DNA from: DATASD01 sp035478835
Lineage (GTDB): Bacteria > Patescibacteriota > Saccharimonadia > Saccharimonadales > UBA4665
Length of the DNA stretch: 64,000 bases
Direction of reading: 5' to 3'
Assembly: GCA_035478835.1 (NCBI GenBank)
Contig: DATIJH010000009.1
Coordinates: 186,001-250,000 of the forward strand
The notes under the pieces were generated by a model. The model was not told the origin of the DNA and searched no databases. It was given only the letters and a program-made list of their open reading frames with translations. Made by a program: the position numbers and the translations under genes. Below, piece by piece: positions 41,909-49,616 of this stretch. How positions within the stretch are numbered: the first letter of the stretch is position 1; each line of letters opens with the position of its first letter.

Positions 41909-42337
41909 TTAGGCTTCGATCTCCACACCCATGCTGCGGGCGGTGCCAGCAACCATTTTCTTAACGGCTTCGATGTCGTCGGCGTTCATGTCCTTGGCTT
42001 TTTCTTCGGCGATTTTAGTCAGGCTGGCTTGGCTAAGCTTTTTGCTGACTTTTTCGCTGTTGGGACGGCCAGAACCCTTTTGAATGCCGAGCTCGGCGCG
42101 GATCATTTCGTCGGTCGCTTGCGTAACAACGCGGAAGCTCATGGTGCGGTCTTCGTAAATAGTGATGTGCGCGGTCGTGATGCCCTTGAGTTCTTTGGTT
42201 TTCTCGTTAAAGGGGTTGATGAAGTCCATCATGTTCACGCCGTGCTGACCGAGCGTGCTGCCAACTGGCGGTGCAGCGCTGGCTTTGCCGGCTGGGATGC
42301 GCATTTTTAAGTTCGCTTTGATTTTCTTTTCTGCCAT
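41909..42337 (-). CDS. rplK: 50S ribosomal protein L11
   Basis: 142 residues, standard. N-terminal K-M-R-I-P-A-G-K-A-S-A-A-P-P-V-G-S-T-L-G-Q with L-G-Q-H-G-V-N, and a C-terminal rRNA-binding domain ending G-T-A-R-S-M-G-V. It forms the GTPase-centre base with 23S rRNA. TGGAGAAAT precedes ATG. A separate promoter (42412-42440) lies in the gap after the 42449 gene, so rplK and rplA can be transcribed apart from secE-nusG. Confidence 0.97.
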   Translation of the reverse strand: MAEKKIKANLKMRIPAGKASAAPPVGSTLGQHGVNMMDFINPFNEKTKELKGITTAHITIYEDRTMSFRVVTQATDEMIRAELGIQKGSGRPNSEKVSKKLSQASLTKIAEEKAKDMNADDIEAVKKMVAGTARSMGVEIEA

Positions 42338-42411
42338 AATTATTTCTCCACATTGCAGGTCTGAAGTAGAAGCTTTCAGATTTCTTCTTAATAGAAGTGC
42401 GTAACTGCTTA

Positions 42412-42440
42412 ATTATACTGTATGTTTAGGATTTTGTCTA
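42412..42440 (-). promoter_or_regulatory. rplK promoter
   Basis: On the minus strand TAGACA (42440-42435), a 17-bp spacer and TATAAT (42417-42412), about 75 nt before rplK. The leader contains a small hairpin (TCTGAA paired with TTCAGA). Confidence 0.7.
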
Positions 42441-42448
42441 TGTTTGAA

Positions 42449-42799
42449 CTACTGCTCATTGACGAGTTTTGCAAGAACTGCCGCCTGGCCGTGCTCTCCG
42501 TTTTCACCGCTTACGACTCGATGGGCGAGTTCTAGCGCTTGCTCGCGCCTTTCCTCGAAGTTCACTATTGCACCGTCGAGCTGCGGCATGCCCAGTTGTA
42601 CTGCAGGACATGCGCGTTCGACTTGGACCATGCCGTTTAGGATGCCAGTGTGTATGCCGCAGGTCGAGCACTCGCTTAGTTCGCGGTCGGCAGGCTTAGT
42701 GCCTTGAATGTGTGCATATTCGGCCGCGGCTGTGTCTTGCGCAAAACCGCAGTTTAATTCTGCTGGTAATTGCGGAGTTTGAGGCAATTCACCACTCAT
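42449..42799 (-). CDS. Small cysteine-containing hypothetical protein
   Basis: 116 residues. The ATG starts one base after the nusG stop, so it is translationally coupled to nusG. It contains C-S-T-C-G-I-H near residue 43 plus two isolated cysteines (C-G-F near 17, A-C-P near 64), compatible with a small zinc site, and a helical C-terminus (R-R-E-Q-A-L-E-L-A-H-R-V-V). No family recognised. Its place in a transcription/translation operon hints at such a role. Confidence 0.65.
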   Translation of the reverse strand: MSGELPQTPQLPAELNCGFAQDTAAAEYAHIQGTKPADRELSECSTCGIHTGILNGMVQVERACPAVQLGMPQLDGAIVNFEERREQALELAHRVVSGENGEHGQAAVLAKLVNEQ

Positions 42800-42800
42800 A

Positions 42801-43343
42801 TTAGACTCGTTTTACTTGCAGGCTGTCCAGTTCAACTGGTGTGTCGCGGCCAAACATGTTGACGAGCACTTTGAGCTTGCCTTTTTGCTGGTCGATTTCG
42901 TTAATGGTGCCGTCAAAGCCCTTGAATGGACCATCGGTAATGTTGACGACTTCGCCCACATGGTAGTCGATCTTGTGCTTGGGCTGTTCGAGGCCCATAC
43001 GCTTCTGGATTTTTTCGATTTCTTCGTCGCTGACCGGTGTTGGTTCGGTGCCGCTGCCCACAAAGCCGGTGACCGACGGCGTGTTGCGCACGATGTACCA
43101 TGCGTCTTCGCTCATTTTCATTTGGACGAGCACGTAGCCCTGGAAGATGCGCTTTTCAACAACACGGCGCTTGCCGTTTTTGATTTCGATCATTTTTTCT
43201 TTCGGCACGAGCACTTGAAAGATTTTGTCTTTCATGTCGAGCGAGGCCGCGCGCTGGCGGATGCTCTCGGCGACCTTTTCTTCGTAGCCGCTGTAAGTGT
43301 GGATGGCGTACCACTGTTTGGTTGTGTCGTATCGTTTGCTCAT
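42801..43343 (-). CDS. nusG: Transcription termination/antitermination protein NusG
   Basis: 180 residues. The NGN domain opens Q-W-Y-A-I-H-T-Y-S-G-Y-E-E-K-V and includes I-F-Q-G-Y-V-L-V-Q-M and R-N-T-P-S-V-T-G-F-V-G. The KOW domain follows (V-V-N-I-T-D-G-P-F-K-G-F-D-G-T-I-N-E-I). It binds RNA polymerase and couples it to Rho or the ribosome. The NGN domain has the usual basic I-K-N-G-K-R-R-V segment. Start overlaps the secE stop by one base. Confidence 0.97.
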   Translation of the reverse strand: MSKRYDTTKQWYAIHTYSGYEEKVAESIRQRAASLDMKDKIFQVLVPKEKMIEIKNGKRRVVEKRIFQGYVLVQMKMSEDAWYIVRNTPSVTGFVGSGTEPTPVSDEEIEKIQKRMGLEQPKHKIDYHVGEVVNITDGPFKGFDGTINEIDQQKGKLKVLVNMFGRDTPVELDSLQVKRV

Positions 43344-43741
43344 TACTTTATTAATACCTGTTTAAATAGTTTATCGAGTCCGTAGTCAACGCCGGCGATC
43401 AGCACACCAAACACGATGGCGAATAAGATCACGGCTGTAGTCAGCTGGCGTGACATTTTGAGCGTCGGCCAGGTGGTCTTGCGCAATTCGCGGAAGCTGT
43501 TGCGGAAGTATGGCGGCACTACAATGTAGCCAATGATGCGCAGCGGCTTGAACTTGCCGAGCTGTTTGAATACCCACCCGATCGCGCGGAACGGTGCGGT
43601 GATGCCGCGGCGCGTTTTGTGTAAACGGCGTGGCTTGGTTGCTGCCTCTTCTTGTTTGGCGGCAACTTCGCGGACGGTCTCGGATTTAATGAGCCGGCGC
43701 TTTGGTTTTGTTGATTCCTCGTTGGCCACAGTTTTCTCCAT
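43343..43741 (-). CDS. secE: Preprotein translocase subunit SecE
   Basis: 132 residues, longer than the 60-70 of minimal SecE because of a basic N-terminal extension of about 65 residues (K-P-K-R-R-L-I-K-S, K-P-R-R-L-H-K-T-R-R). The core is recognisable: F-R-E-L-R-K-T-T-W-P-T amphipathic helix, then one TM helix (about 105-125). It stabilises SecY. No Shine-Dalgarno sequence is seen; instead a terminator-like hairpin ends five bases before ATG. Confidence 0.92.
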   Translation of the reverse strand: MEKTVANEESTKPKRRLIKSETVREVAAKQEEAATKPRRLHKTRRGITAPFRAIGWVFKQLGKFKPLRIIGYIVVPPYFRNSFRELRKTTWPTLKMSRQLTTAVILFAIVFGVLIAGVDYGLDKLFKQVLIK

Positions 43742-43781
43742 TTAAAAAGCCTACTAGTTATAGTAGGCTCCAATGTGTCAA
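43742..43781 (-). promoter_or_regulatory. Hairpin abutting the secE start
   Basis: On the minus strand TTGACA (43781-43776) is followed by a perfect 9-bp hairpin, AGCCTACTA/TAGTAGGCT around TAAC (43769-43748), and TTTTT that runs to within three bases of the ATG. It could end the upstream 43833 transcript, or act as an attenuator or leader. TATAAC within the hairpin is only 13 bp from TTGACA. Confidence 0.6.
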
Positions 43782-43832
43782 GTATAGCGCGGACGCACCG
43801 CTGTCGTCAAGCGGGTTCTAGTGAGCTCGATT

Positions 43833-44135
43833 TTAATTCTCGCGCATTAGCTTTACACCTACTAATGCTGTGGCGCCAAGGACAATTCCACCGAGGAGCG
43901 CCTCTTCGAGTACGAGTTTGTGTATCGCTTCGGCTTCGACTGTTTGGTGCTGCTCGGCTGCATGTTCGGCAAGTGAGTAGTCGTAAGACGCCTGAACAGT
44001 TTGAAAGGCCGCAAAGCCGATGCCGCCTGCCATAATCCCTACAGCAGCAACTTTACGAAGTGCGCGGCGGACGCCTGGCCGGTGATGTAATGTGGACCAG
44101 TCTCGGTCATCGTTGGTATGTTGGTACTCTTCCAT
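43833..44135 (-). CDS. Small two-TM membrane protein
   Basis: 100 residues: basic N-terminus (R-P-G-V-R-R-A-L-R-K), TM helix (about 29-49), an acidic 30-residue loop rich in A/E/H, then a second TM helix (about 76-95) and a K-L-M-R-E-N tail. The same plan occurs in the upstream 44189 gene, which suggests the two are related. No family recognised. It is followed by the hairpin ahead of secE. Confidence 0.6.
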   Translation of the reverse strand: MEEYQHTNDDRDWSTLHHRPGVRRALRKVAAVGIMAGGIGFAAFQTVQASYDYSLAEHAAEQHQTVEAEAIHKLVLEEALLGGIVLGATALVGVKLMREN

Positions 44136-44188
44136 GATGCTCTCGAATATTTTTCATACTGTAATTAATAAATGACAGTATGTCAATA

Positions 44189-44557
44189 TTATGCAGCTGG
44201 TGGTTCTGGCGGTTGTTCTGGTTCTGGTTCTGGTTTGGGTTGGGGCTCGGGCAAGACCGGGGGCGATATTTCGTACCTACGCCGGTTGGCTATTATATTG
44301 CCGCCGGCAATAAAGAGGCCGCCGCCTACAACCACACCACCTAAAAAGTCGCCCACGGTGAGTACGTTAAGGGCTTGTATGTCGCCTGGTGATTCGTGAC
44401 GTTCGATCGCTTGCTGGGCTCGTGGCGAATCATCAAAAGACGACTTTCCGGTTAAACCGAGTCCAATTATGCTGCCGGCAGCCACCAAGCCAGCACCTAA
44501 AAATAATCGTTTTCGTGATGATCGACGCGACTCGGTCGTAGGTTTTTCTTTATCCAT
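44189..44557 (-). CDS. Two-TM membrane protein with proline-rich tail
   Basis: 122 residues: a charged N-terminus (S-R-R-S-S-R-K-R), TM helix (about 19-36), a 40-residue loop, a second glycine-rich TM helix (about 73-93, G-D-F-L-G-G-V-V-V-G-G-G-L-F), then an extended tail of P-E/P-K/P-Q dipeptides to the end. Start fixed by GGAGGATCCCC before ATG. The topology matches the downstream 43833 protein. The proline-rich tail may cross or contact the cell wall. Function unknown. Confidence 0.65.
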   Translation of the reverse strand: MDKEKPTTESRRSSRKRLFLGAGLVAAGSIIGLGLTGKSSFDDSPRAQQAIERHESPGDIQALNVLTVGDFLGGVVVGGGLFIAGGNIIANRRRYEISPPVLPEPQPKPEPEPEQPPEPPAA

Positions 44558-44692
44558 GGGGATCCTCCGTCAGTTCGTCTACTGTAAAAAGAATGTGCTT
44601 ATTTGTCAATGCGCCAGACGGGTCTTGCACTGTAAGGCTGCTTTACTGCTGTCAGCTTTAGTTTAGGTCCGTCGCAGTGCTATAGTAAGGAC

Positions 44693-46195
44693 ATGAAGAT
44701 TATGGTTATCCTGCTGCTGGCGAGTGCGCTGGCGGAGGTGCTGCTATTTACGGTGCGGCTGCTGTGGCCGGCGCGCCGGCCGTTCGTTGTACTGCTTGCC
44801 GGAGTGACGGCGTTTGCCAGTGCTGCCCTTTTTGTATGGTGGCCGAATGTAATGAGCGCTTTGCTGCTGGTGCTTGGCCTGTACCGCATCTTCAATCATG
44901 TGCGCGTGCTTGAGGCGCGCATGCATGAGCGATATTTGCGCCGGGCCACGCAGCGTACGGCTTGCATGTTGATTGGCGCGCAAGCGGTCGCAGCGCTGGC
45001 GTGGTGGTTGTGGCACGCTGCGGCGCTGGCCACGCATCCATTATGGACCGTATTGGGACTGCTCCAGGCGCTCGTGGCGGCAGTGCTTTTGGCAGCAACG
45101 GCCCGCAGTTTGCATCGTACGCTGCCGCTGCCGGTCAAAAAAGCGTATAGCGATGCCAGCTTGCCGAGCATCACGGTGGCTATTCCTGCGCGTAATGAAA
45201 CCGGGGATCTCGAGGAATGTCTGCGCTCCATTATCGCCAGCGACTATCCAAAACTCGAGGTAATCGTGCTGGACGATTGTTCGCAAACCAAGCGCACGCC
45301 AGAGATCATCCGCAGCTTTGCGCACGACGGCGTGCGGTTTGTACAAGGCGCCGAGCCCAGCGACACCTGGTTGCCCAAAAACCAGGCCTACCAGCGCTTG
45401 GCCCAGGAAGCGAGCGGCGAGTACGTACTATTTTGCGGCGTCGACATCCGGTTCCAGCCGCAGGCTTTGCGCAAACTCGTTACTACCCTGCTCGCCCGCC
45501 GCAAAAATATGGTAAGCGTACTGCCGCAGCGCGACGCCAGCGCCCAGGCCACCTCGGCCATCGTGCAGTCCATGCGCTACTGGTGGGAGCTGGCGCCGCC
45601 GCGGCGTATGTTCGCCCGCCCGCCGGTAATGAGCAGCTGCTGGATAATTTCCCGCGCGGCGCTTAAAAAGGTTGGCGGATTCGAGGCCGTCACACGCTCA
45701 ATCGTGCCCGAGGCCTACTTTGCCCGTCAACTGATCCGCCAGGACGGCTACTCATTTATCCGTAGCGACGACATTTTGGGTGTGACCACTGTAAAAAATC
45801 CGGCTGAGCAGCGCGCCACCGCCATTCGCACGCGCTATCCGCAGTTGCACCGCCGGCCGGAGCTCGTCCTATTGACTGCGTTGTTCGAAGCCGGTGTGCT
45901 GCTGTTGCCCTACGTGCTGGCTGTTGGCGGTTTTTGGTGGACGATCGGCGCCGCCGCACACATTTTGGCAGCTGTTGGCGCCGCGCTGCTGAGCATCACG
46001 TATCTGTTAATTGCCCGCGCCACAAATATGAGCAACGCCTGGCTGCGACCGGTGATTTTCCCGCTGGTGGTGTTTGTGGATCTCGGACTTTTGCATTACT
46101 CGATGTGGCAGTACGAGTTCTCGGCCGTGGAGTGGAAGGGCCGCAACGTGTGCATTCCGGCCATGCACGTCGTGCCGCACTTGCCAAAAATATGA
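44693..46195 (+). CDS. Membrane-anchored family-2 glycosyltransferase
   Basis: 500 residues: several N-terminal TM helices (about 1-140), a GT-A domain (about 155-385), and C-terminal TM helices (about 390-460). V-A-I-P-A-R-N-E-T, V-I-V-L-D-D-C-S and L-P-K-N-Q-A mark the nucleotide-sugar site. The DxD position reads C-G-V-D-I-R-F (D-I-R), and no QxxRW is seen, so it is not the processive type of the paralogues at 8283 and 51772. TATAGT ends exactly six bases before ATG: a leaderless gene. Confidence 0.85.
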   Translation: MKIMVILLLASALAEVLLFTVRLLWPARRPFVVLLAGVTAFASAALFVWWPNVMSALLLVLGLYRIFNHVRVLEARMHERYLRRATQRTACMLIGAQAVAALAWWLWHAAALATHPLWTVLGLLQALVAAVLLAATARSLHRTLPLPVKKAYSDASLPSITVAIPARNETGDLEECLRSIIASDYPKLEVIVLDDCSQTKRTPEIIRSFAHDGVRFVQGAEPSDTWLPKNQAYQRLAQEASGEYVLFCGVDIRFQPQALRKLVTTLLARRKNMVSVLPQRDASAQATSAIVQSMRYWWELAPPRRMFARPPVMSSCWIISRAALKKVGGFEAVTRSIVPEAYFARQLIRQDGYSFIRSDDILGVTTVKNPAEQRATAIRTRYPQLHRRPELVLLTALFEAGVLLLPYVLAVGGFWWTIGAAAHILAAVGAALLSITYLLIARATNMSNAWLRPVIFPLVVFVDLGLLHYSMWQYEFSAVEWKGRNVCIPAMHVVPHLPKI

Positions 46196-46216
46196 AGCTC
46201 GGCGTATAGTGCTGGC

Positions 46217-46507
46217 ATGCAAGAAAAAGAACTGCCTTCGCGCGAAGGCCTTGATCAAGATTTACCTAACTCCCGGCCGTTTGGTCTGATCGGGCGTGTA
46301 CCTATTGGCGCGATGATTGGCGGCGGCGCTACGATTTTTGGCGTAGCGGCTGCTGAGGTTATGGGCGATTCGCCGTGGGGCGTGGTCGTCACCGGCGTCT
46401 TGGCGACCACTATCGTCACCTCTTTTAACCGTACGACGCTGAATGATCCAATCGAACGGCCATCGCAGCCGCCCGTTGCCCCGGAAGTTGAAAAAATTAC
46501 AAAATAG
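46217..46507 (+). CDS. Small membrane protein
   Basis: 96 residues with a hydrophobic centre (about 22-68: F-G-L-I-G-R-V-P-I-G-A-M-I-G-G-G, then V-V-V-T-G-V-L-A-T-T-I-V) forming one or two TM segments and a proline-rich C-terminus. The promoter is clear: TTGCCA, 18 bp, TATAGT (46205-46210), six bases, then ATG, with no Shine-Dalgarno sequence. Function unknown. Confidence 0.65.
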   Translation: MQEKELPSREGLDQDLPNSRPFGLIGRVPIGAMIGGGATIFGVAAAEVMGDSPWGVVVTGVLATTIVTSFNRTTLNDPIERPSQPPVAPEVEKITK

Positions 46508-46522
46508 TTTTATTATAATTCC

Positions 46523-46927
46523 GTGAAAAAGAATGCAGCCCCCGAAAATTATCCGATGCTCGTACAGCTCGAGTTTGATGCGCAGCGTGCTGACTATGCT
46601 CGGGGCCGCAGGAAGACAATTGTACTTGGCGGCGCCGCGGTGGCTCTTACTGCGGGCGCTTTCTTTGCTGCGAGCCAGGACCTTGAGCCAACCCTCGCAA
46701 GCGATGTGATGGGGCTCGGCGGCGTCATAGCTGCGGTGACCGCCATTAACACCGGTTACAAGACACGAATTGCGTCTATAAATATTGATGCTATAAAGGT
46801 GGACTTAGATGCGGCTCTTGCGCGCCCTCAAATTCAAGAAGCAATTGCGGCAAGGATGACCCCAGTCTCTATTCCTGACGTTCTTCAGATGGGCCTGCAT
46901 TTTCCTGGCGCGCCGTCCGAGCAGTAG
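46523..46927 (+). CDS. Small membrane protein, GTG start
   Basis: 134 residues starting at GTG 46523. TATTAT (46511-46516) ends six bases before it, while TATAAT (46514-46519) is only three bases away; either way no Shine-Dalgarno sequence is present. Two TM segments (about 33-52 and 57-75) follow a basic stretch (A-R-G-R-R-K-T); the C-terminal half is soluble. It lies 15 nt after the 46217 gene yet has its own promoter. Function unknown. Confidence 0.6.
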   Translation: MKKNAAPENYPMLVQLEFDAQRADYARGRRKTIVLGGAAVALTAGAFFAASQDLEPTLASDVMGLGGVIAAVTAINTGYKTRIASINIDAIKVDLDAALARPQIQEAIAARMTPVSIPDVLQMGLHFPGAPSEQ

Positions 46928-46940
46928 TCCCTACACTCAT

Positions 46941-48071
46941 CTACTTTAAGTTCGGTATAAAAATTGTAAACGTCGAGCCGTGGTTGAGCTTGCTGGTGAG
47001 CTCGATGTCGGCGTGCAGTAAATGCGCTAATTTCATTGTGACGTACAGACCAAGGCCGGTGCCGTTGGTTTTGCGCGTGCGGAAATCCTCGGATCGGAAG
47101 AATTTGTCGAAGACTTTCTCCTGGTCGCCCTTGCTGATGCCGATGCCCGTGTCTGCTACGCTGAACATAATGCCAGTTGGCTCGCGGCGTGCGCCGATGG
47201 TTACACTGCCCTGCTCGGTGTATTTGATGGCGTTGGTGATAAAGTTTTGCAGGATTTCGCGGACGTACAATTCGCTGGAAAATAGGGTGCCGAGGTTGTC
47301 CTTGGCCGCAACGTTTAAAGTGAGCTTTTTGTTCGCCGCACTGGCCGTGTAATTGCGCGCCAGACTTCGCACGAGCTCGTTCACATTAATCTCGTTAATT
47401 TCTACGGTGAGCTTGCCGCGCTCGGCACGCGACAAGGTGGCGAGGTCGTTAATCATGTCGGCTAGGAATAAAATTTGGTCGTGCGATTGCTTGAGAGCCG
47501 CGCGGATTTGTTTGATGTCGCCGGTTTTGCTGCTCAAAAACAGTGCGTTGCTGATGTTGCCTTCGGCGATGGCGATCGGCGTGCGCAGCTCGTGACTGAC
47601 GACGCTAATGAACTCGTCGCGCTCTTCTTCGAGCGATTTTTCGCGGGTAATGTCGCGCAGCAGCAAAATGTAGCCGCTTTGGCTGGCGCGCTTGCGGCTG
47701 GCGTAGCCGAGGTGCACCGGCGCAATGCTCAAATACAGGTTAATTTTGCTGCCGTCGGCATATGGCAATAACAGATCGCGCGAGGTAATCGCCGTGCGCG
47801 TGTTGCGCACCAACGCCTCGACGTCAACTTTTTGGTTGTTTTTATCAATTGGGCGAAAAACTTCGGCCAGCGGTTTGCCGTTCATGGAAGTGTTGAGGTC
47901 CAGCACGTCCAGCGCGGCACCATTGTACAGAACCACGCGGCCATTTTGATCGACCGCCAGCACGCCGTCGGCCATGCTGTTAATAAGGCTGGTGAGCCGC
48001 TCGTGCTCGAGCTTGGCAGCCGGAATGATACGCGTAACCACAGGCTTGGCGCGGCGGAGTTTTCCAAACAT
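46941..48071 (-). CDS. Cytosolic PAS histidine kinase
   Basis: 376 residues, no TM helix. PAS domain (about 25-145, starting L-I-N-S-M-A-D-G-V-L-A-V-D). HisKA helix with the phospho-histidine in F-I-S-V-V-S-H-E-L-R-T-P. HATPase (about 250-375) with N-F-I-T-N-A-I-K-Y-T (N box), D-T-G-I-G-I (G1), F-D-K-F-F-R (F box) and G-T-G-L-G-L (G2). All catalytic boxes are intact. No response regulator is next to it in the window. CATAAT ends six bases before ATG, so leaderless. Confidence 0.93.
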   Translation of the reverse strand: MFGKLRRAKPVVTRIIPAAKLEHERLTSLINSMADGVLAVDQNGRVVLYNGAALDVLDLNTSMNGKPLAEVFRPIDKNNQKVDVEALVRNTRTAITSRDLLLPYADGSKINLYLSIAPVHLGYASRKRASQSGYILLLRDITREKSLEEERDEFISVVSHELRTPIAIAEGNISNALFLSSKTGDIKQIRAALKQSHDQILFLADMINDLATLSRAERGKLTVEINEINVNELVRSLARNYTASAANKKLTLNVAAKDNLGTLFSSELYVREILQNFITNAIKYTEQGSVTIGARREPTGIMFSVADTGIGISKGDQEKVFDKFFRSEDFRTRKTNGTGLGLYVTMKLAHLLHADIELTSKLNHGSTFTIFIPNLK

Positions 48072-48141
48072 AGCTTTATTATGCCACAGACCCGCTCTAC
48101 TCGCGTCATATTTGGCAGGATTTCACACTTGCAGCCCCTGG

Positions 48142-48852
48142 TTATGTCGATCGGGGATGGAGTGTGGGCTGGTAGGTGTGGATTTCTTTGCTGAGTGAGC
48201 GCGCCAGCGGCATATGCTGCTCGAGCTCGCGCCAAAACGGCGGCCCGTGGCGCATAACACGGGTGTGGGCCAGCTCGTGCCAGAGGACGTAGTCAATGAG
48301 CTGCCATGGCAGGAGCATAAGATATATATTGAGCGCGATGTCTTTGGTGCTGCTGCAACTGCCCCAGCGGCTTTTGAGCTGCTTGACGCTGACGCTGTTA
48401 AAGGTGTAGCCGCCTTGCAGGGCGAGTGTTTTGAGGCGTTCGGGCAGGAGTTTTTCGGCCTCTTGACGCAAGGCTTTGATGCAGGCGGCCCGCGCCACGC
48501 GTTGAGCTTCGGCGCTTTCGGCTTGGACGCCGCGCGGTAGGCCGATGTGGATTTCTTGTTCGTGCAGACGGCTGGTGACACGCGTCGCCGTGGTGGCATA
48601 AAACCGCACATGGTGCGCTTTGCCGATCGCCTGTCCGTTCTCGATTAAGTTGTGGTGCTGGCCGCGCATGCTTTCGATCCAGGCGGCTTTGGATGCGGCA
48701 AATACGGCGCCGGATTTGTACGGCACCCAATGTGGCATCGAGACGCGCACCTCGCCGTTCGTACCGATGCTGAGGCGCAGGCTGCGACTGTTGTGGCGTT
48801 TATACAGCGTCACATCGCCGATGCTCGGGATGTGGATGCGTTTGACACCCAT
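48142..48852 (-). CDS. YgjP-like (DUF45/SprT-type) metallopeptidase
   Basis: 236 residues. The YgjP/DUF45 plan is visible: an N-terminal strand region (I-P-S-I-G-D-V-T-L-Y-K-R-H-N-S-R-S-L-R-L-S), L-K-S-R-W-G-S-C-S-S, then the zinc motif L-W-H-E-L-A-H with a third histidine in M-R-H-G-P-P-F-W. Substrates of this family are unknown; relatives occur near restriction systems and elsewhere. It starts 10 nt after the P-loop kinase gene and is probably co-transcribed with it. Confidence 0.9.
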   Translation of the reverse strand: MGVKRIHIPSIGDVTLYKRHNSRSLRLSIGTNGEVRVSMPHWVPYKSGAVFAASKAAWIESMRGQHHNLIENGQAIGKAHHVRFYATTATRVTSRLHEQEIHIGLPRGVQAESAEAQRVARAACIKALRQEAEKLLPERLKTLALQGGYTFNSVSVKQLKSRWGSCSSTKDIALNIYLMLLPWQLIDYVLWHELAHTRVMRHGPPFWRELEQHMPLARSLSKEIHTYQPTLHPRST

Positions 48853-48862
48853 AAGCTACGTC

Positions 48863-49525
48863 CTATCGGATAATAATATTGCGGCGCGACATGTCTACCC
48901 GCCCGGCGGTGGGGTTTGGCACGAGGTTGACTAGGCCGGGCTTGATAACGCTGGCACTGGCGACTTCCTGACTGATGAGTCCGAGCTCGCGCAGGCGCTT
49001 CATGAATGCGCTGCGCTGCATGGCAAAAACGTGCTTGCCGCTAATCACCACGTAATCTTCGGTGGTGAGTGGGTTTTGCATGCCGCCAGCCAGTTTTTCA
49101 AACGTTTTGCGGTCGAGCGGCACGGCGTATTTGTCGTCCGCGCGGCGGCGGTCGCGTTTGCCAACGCGGGCAAAAGCGCTTTCGGTGTCAATCTGCAGCC
49201 ACACCAGCACGTGCTCGGCGTGGGCTTTGCGAGCCATTTCGCGCAGTTCGCGGCGTTGGTTGGCGCGCATGGCGTTGGCGTCGTAAATAACGCTCACGCC
49301 GGCGTTTAGGAATTCCTCGGCCATGTAATCCATGAGGTGGGCGATAACCTCGTTCTCTTCTTTGTCGTAGCGCGGATTTTCAAAAAGTTCGGAGCGGATG
49401 CGGTCGCCCTGAATGTGGGCGGCGTTGAGAGTCTCGGATAATTGGCGCGCAAAGTAACTTTTGCCGGCTCCGGGGAAGCCATACATCATGATCAGCAGTG
49501 GTTTTGCGGGCAGTACCTTAGACAT
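48863..49525 (-). CDS. P-loop ATP-binding protein (kinase-like)
   Basis: 220 residues. Walker A G-F-P-G-A-G-K-S-Y near residue 16; then H-I-Q-G-D-R-I-R-S-E-L-F typical of zeta-toxin or gluconate-kinase-like small-molecule kinases; V-I-Y-D-A-N as Walker-B-like; and an arginine-rich lid (R-V-G-K-R-D-R-R-R-A-D-D). The target is unknown. It precedes the DUF45 peptidase gene by 10 nt. Confidence 0.85.
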   Translation of the reverse strand: MSKVLPAKPLLIMMYGFPGAGKSYFARQLSETLNAAHIQGDRIRSELFENPRYDKEENEVIAHLMDYMAEEFLNAGVSVIYDANAMRANQRRELREMARKAHAEHVLVWLQIDTESAFARVGKRDRRRADDKYAVPLDRKTFEKLAGGMQNPLTTEDYVVISGKHVFAMQRSAFMKRLRELGLISQEVASASVIKPGLVNLVPNPTAGRVDMSRRNIIIR

Positions 49526-49616
49526 TGCTTATATAGGTATACCAGATTCTGTCAAATACGAAAAGAGGTCTGTGGCTCCGCCGGTGTTTTTAGTGTGCGG
49601 CGGCGCACTATTTGTA

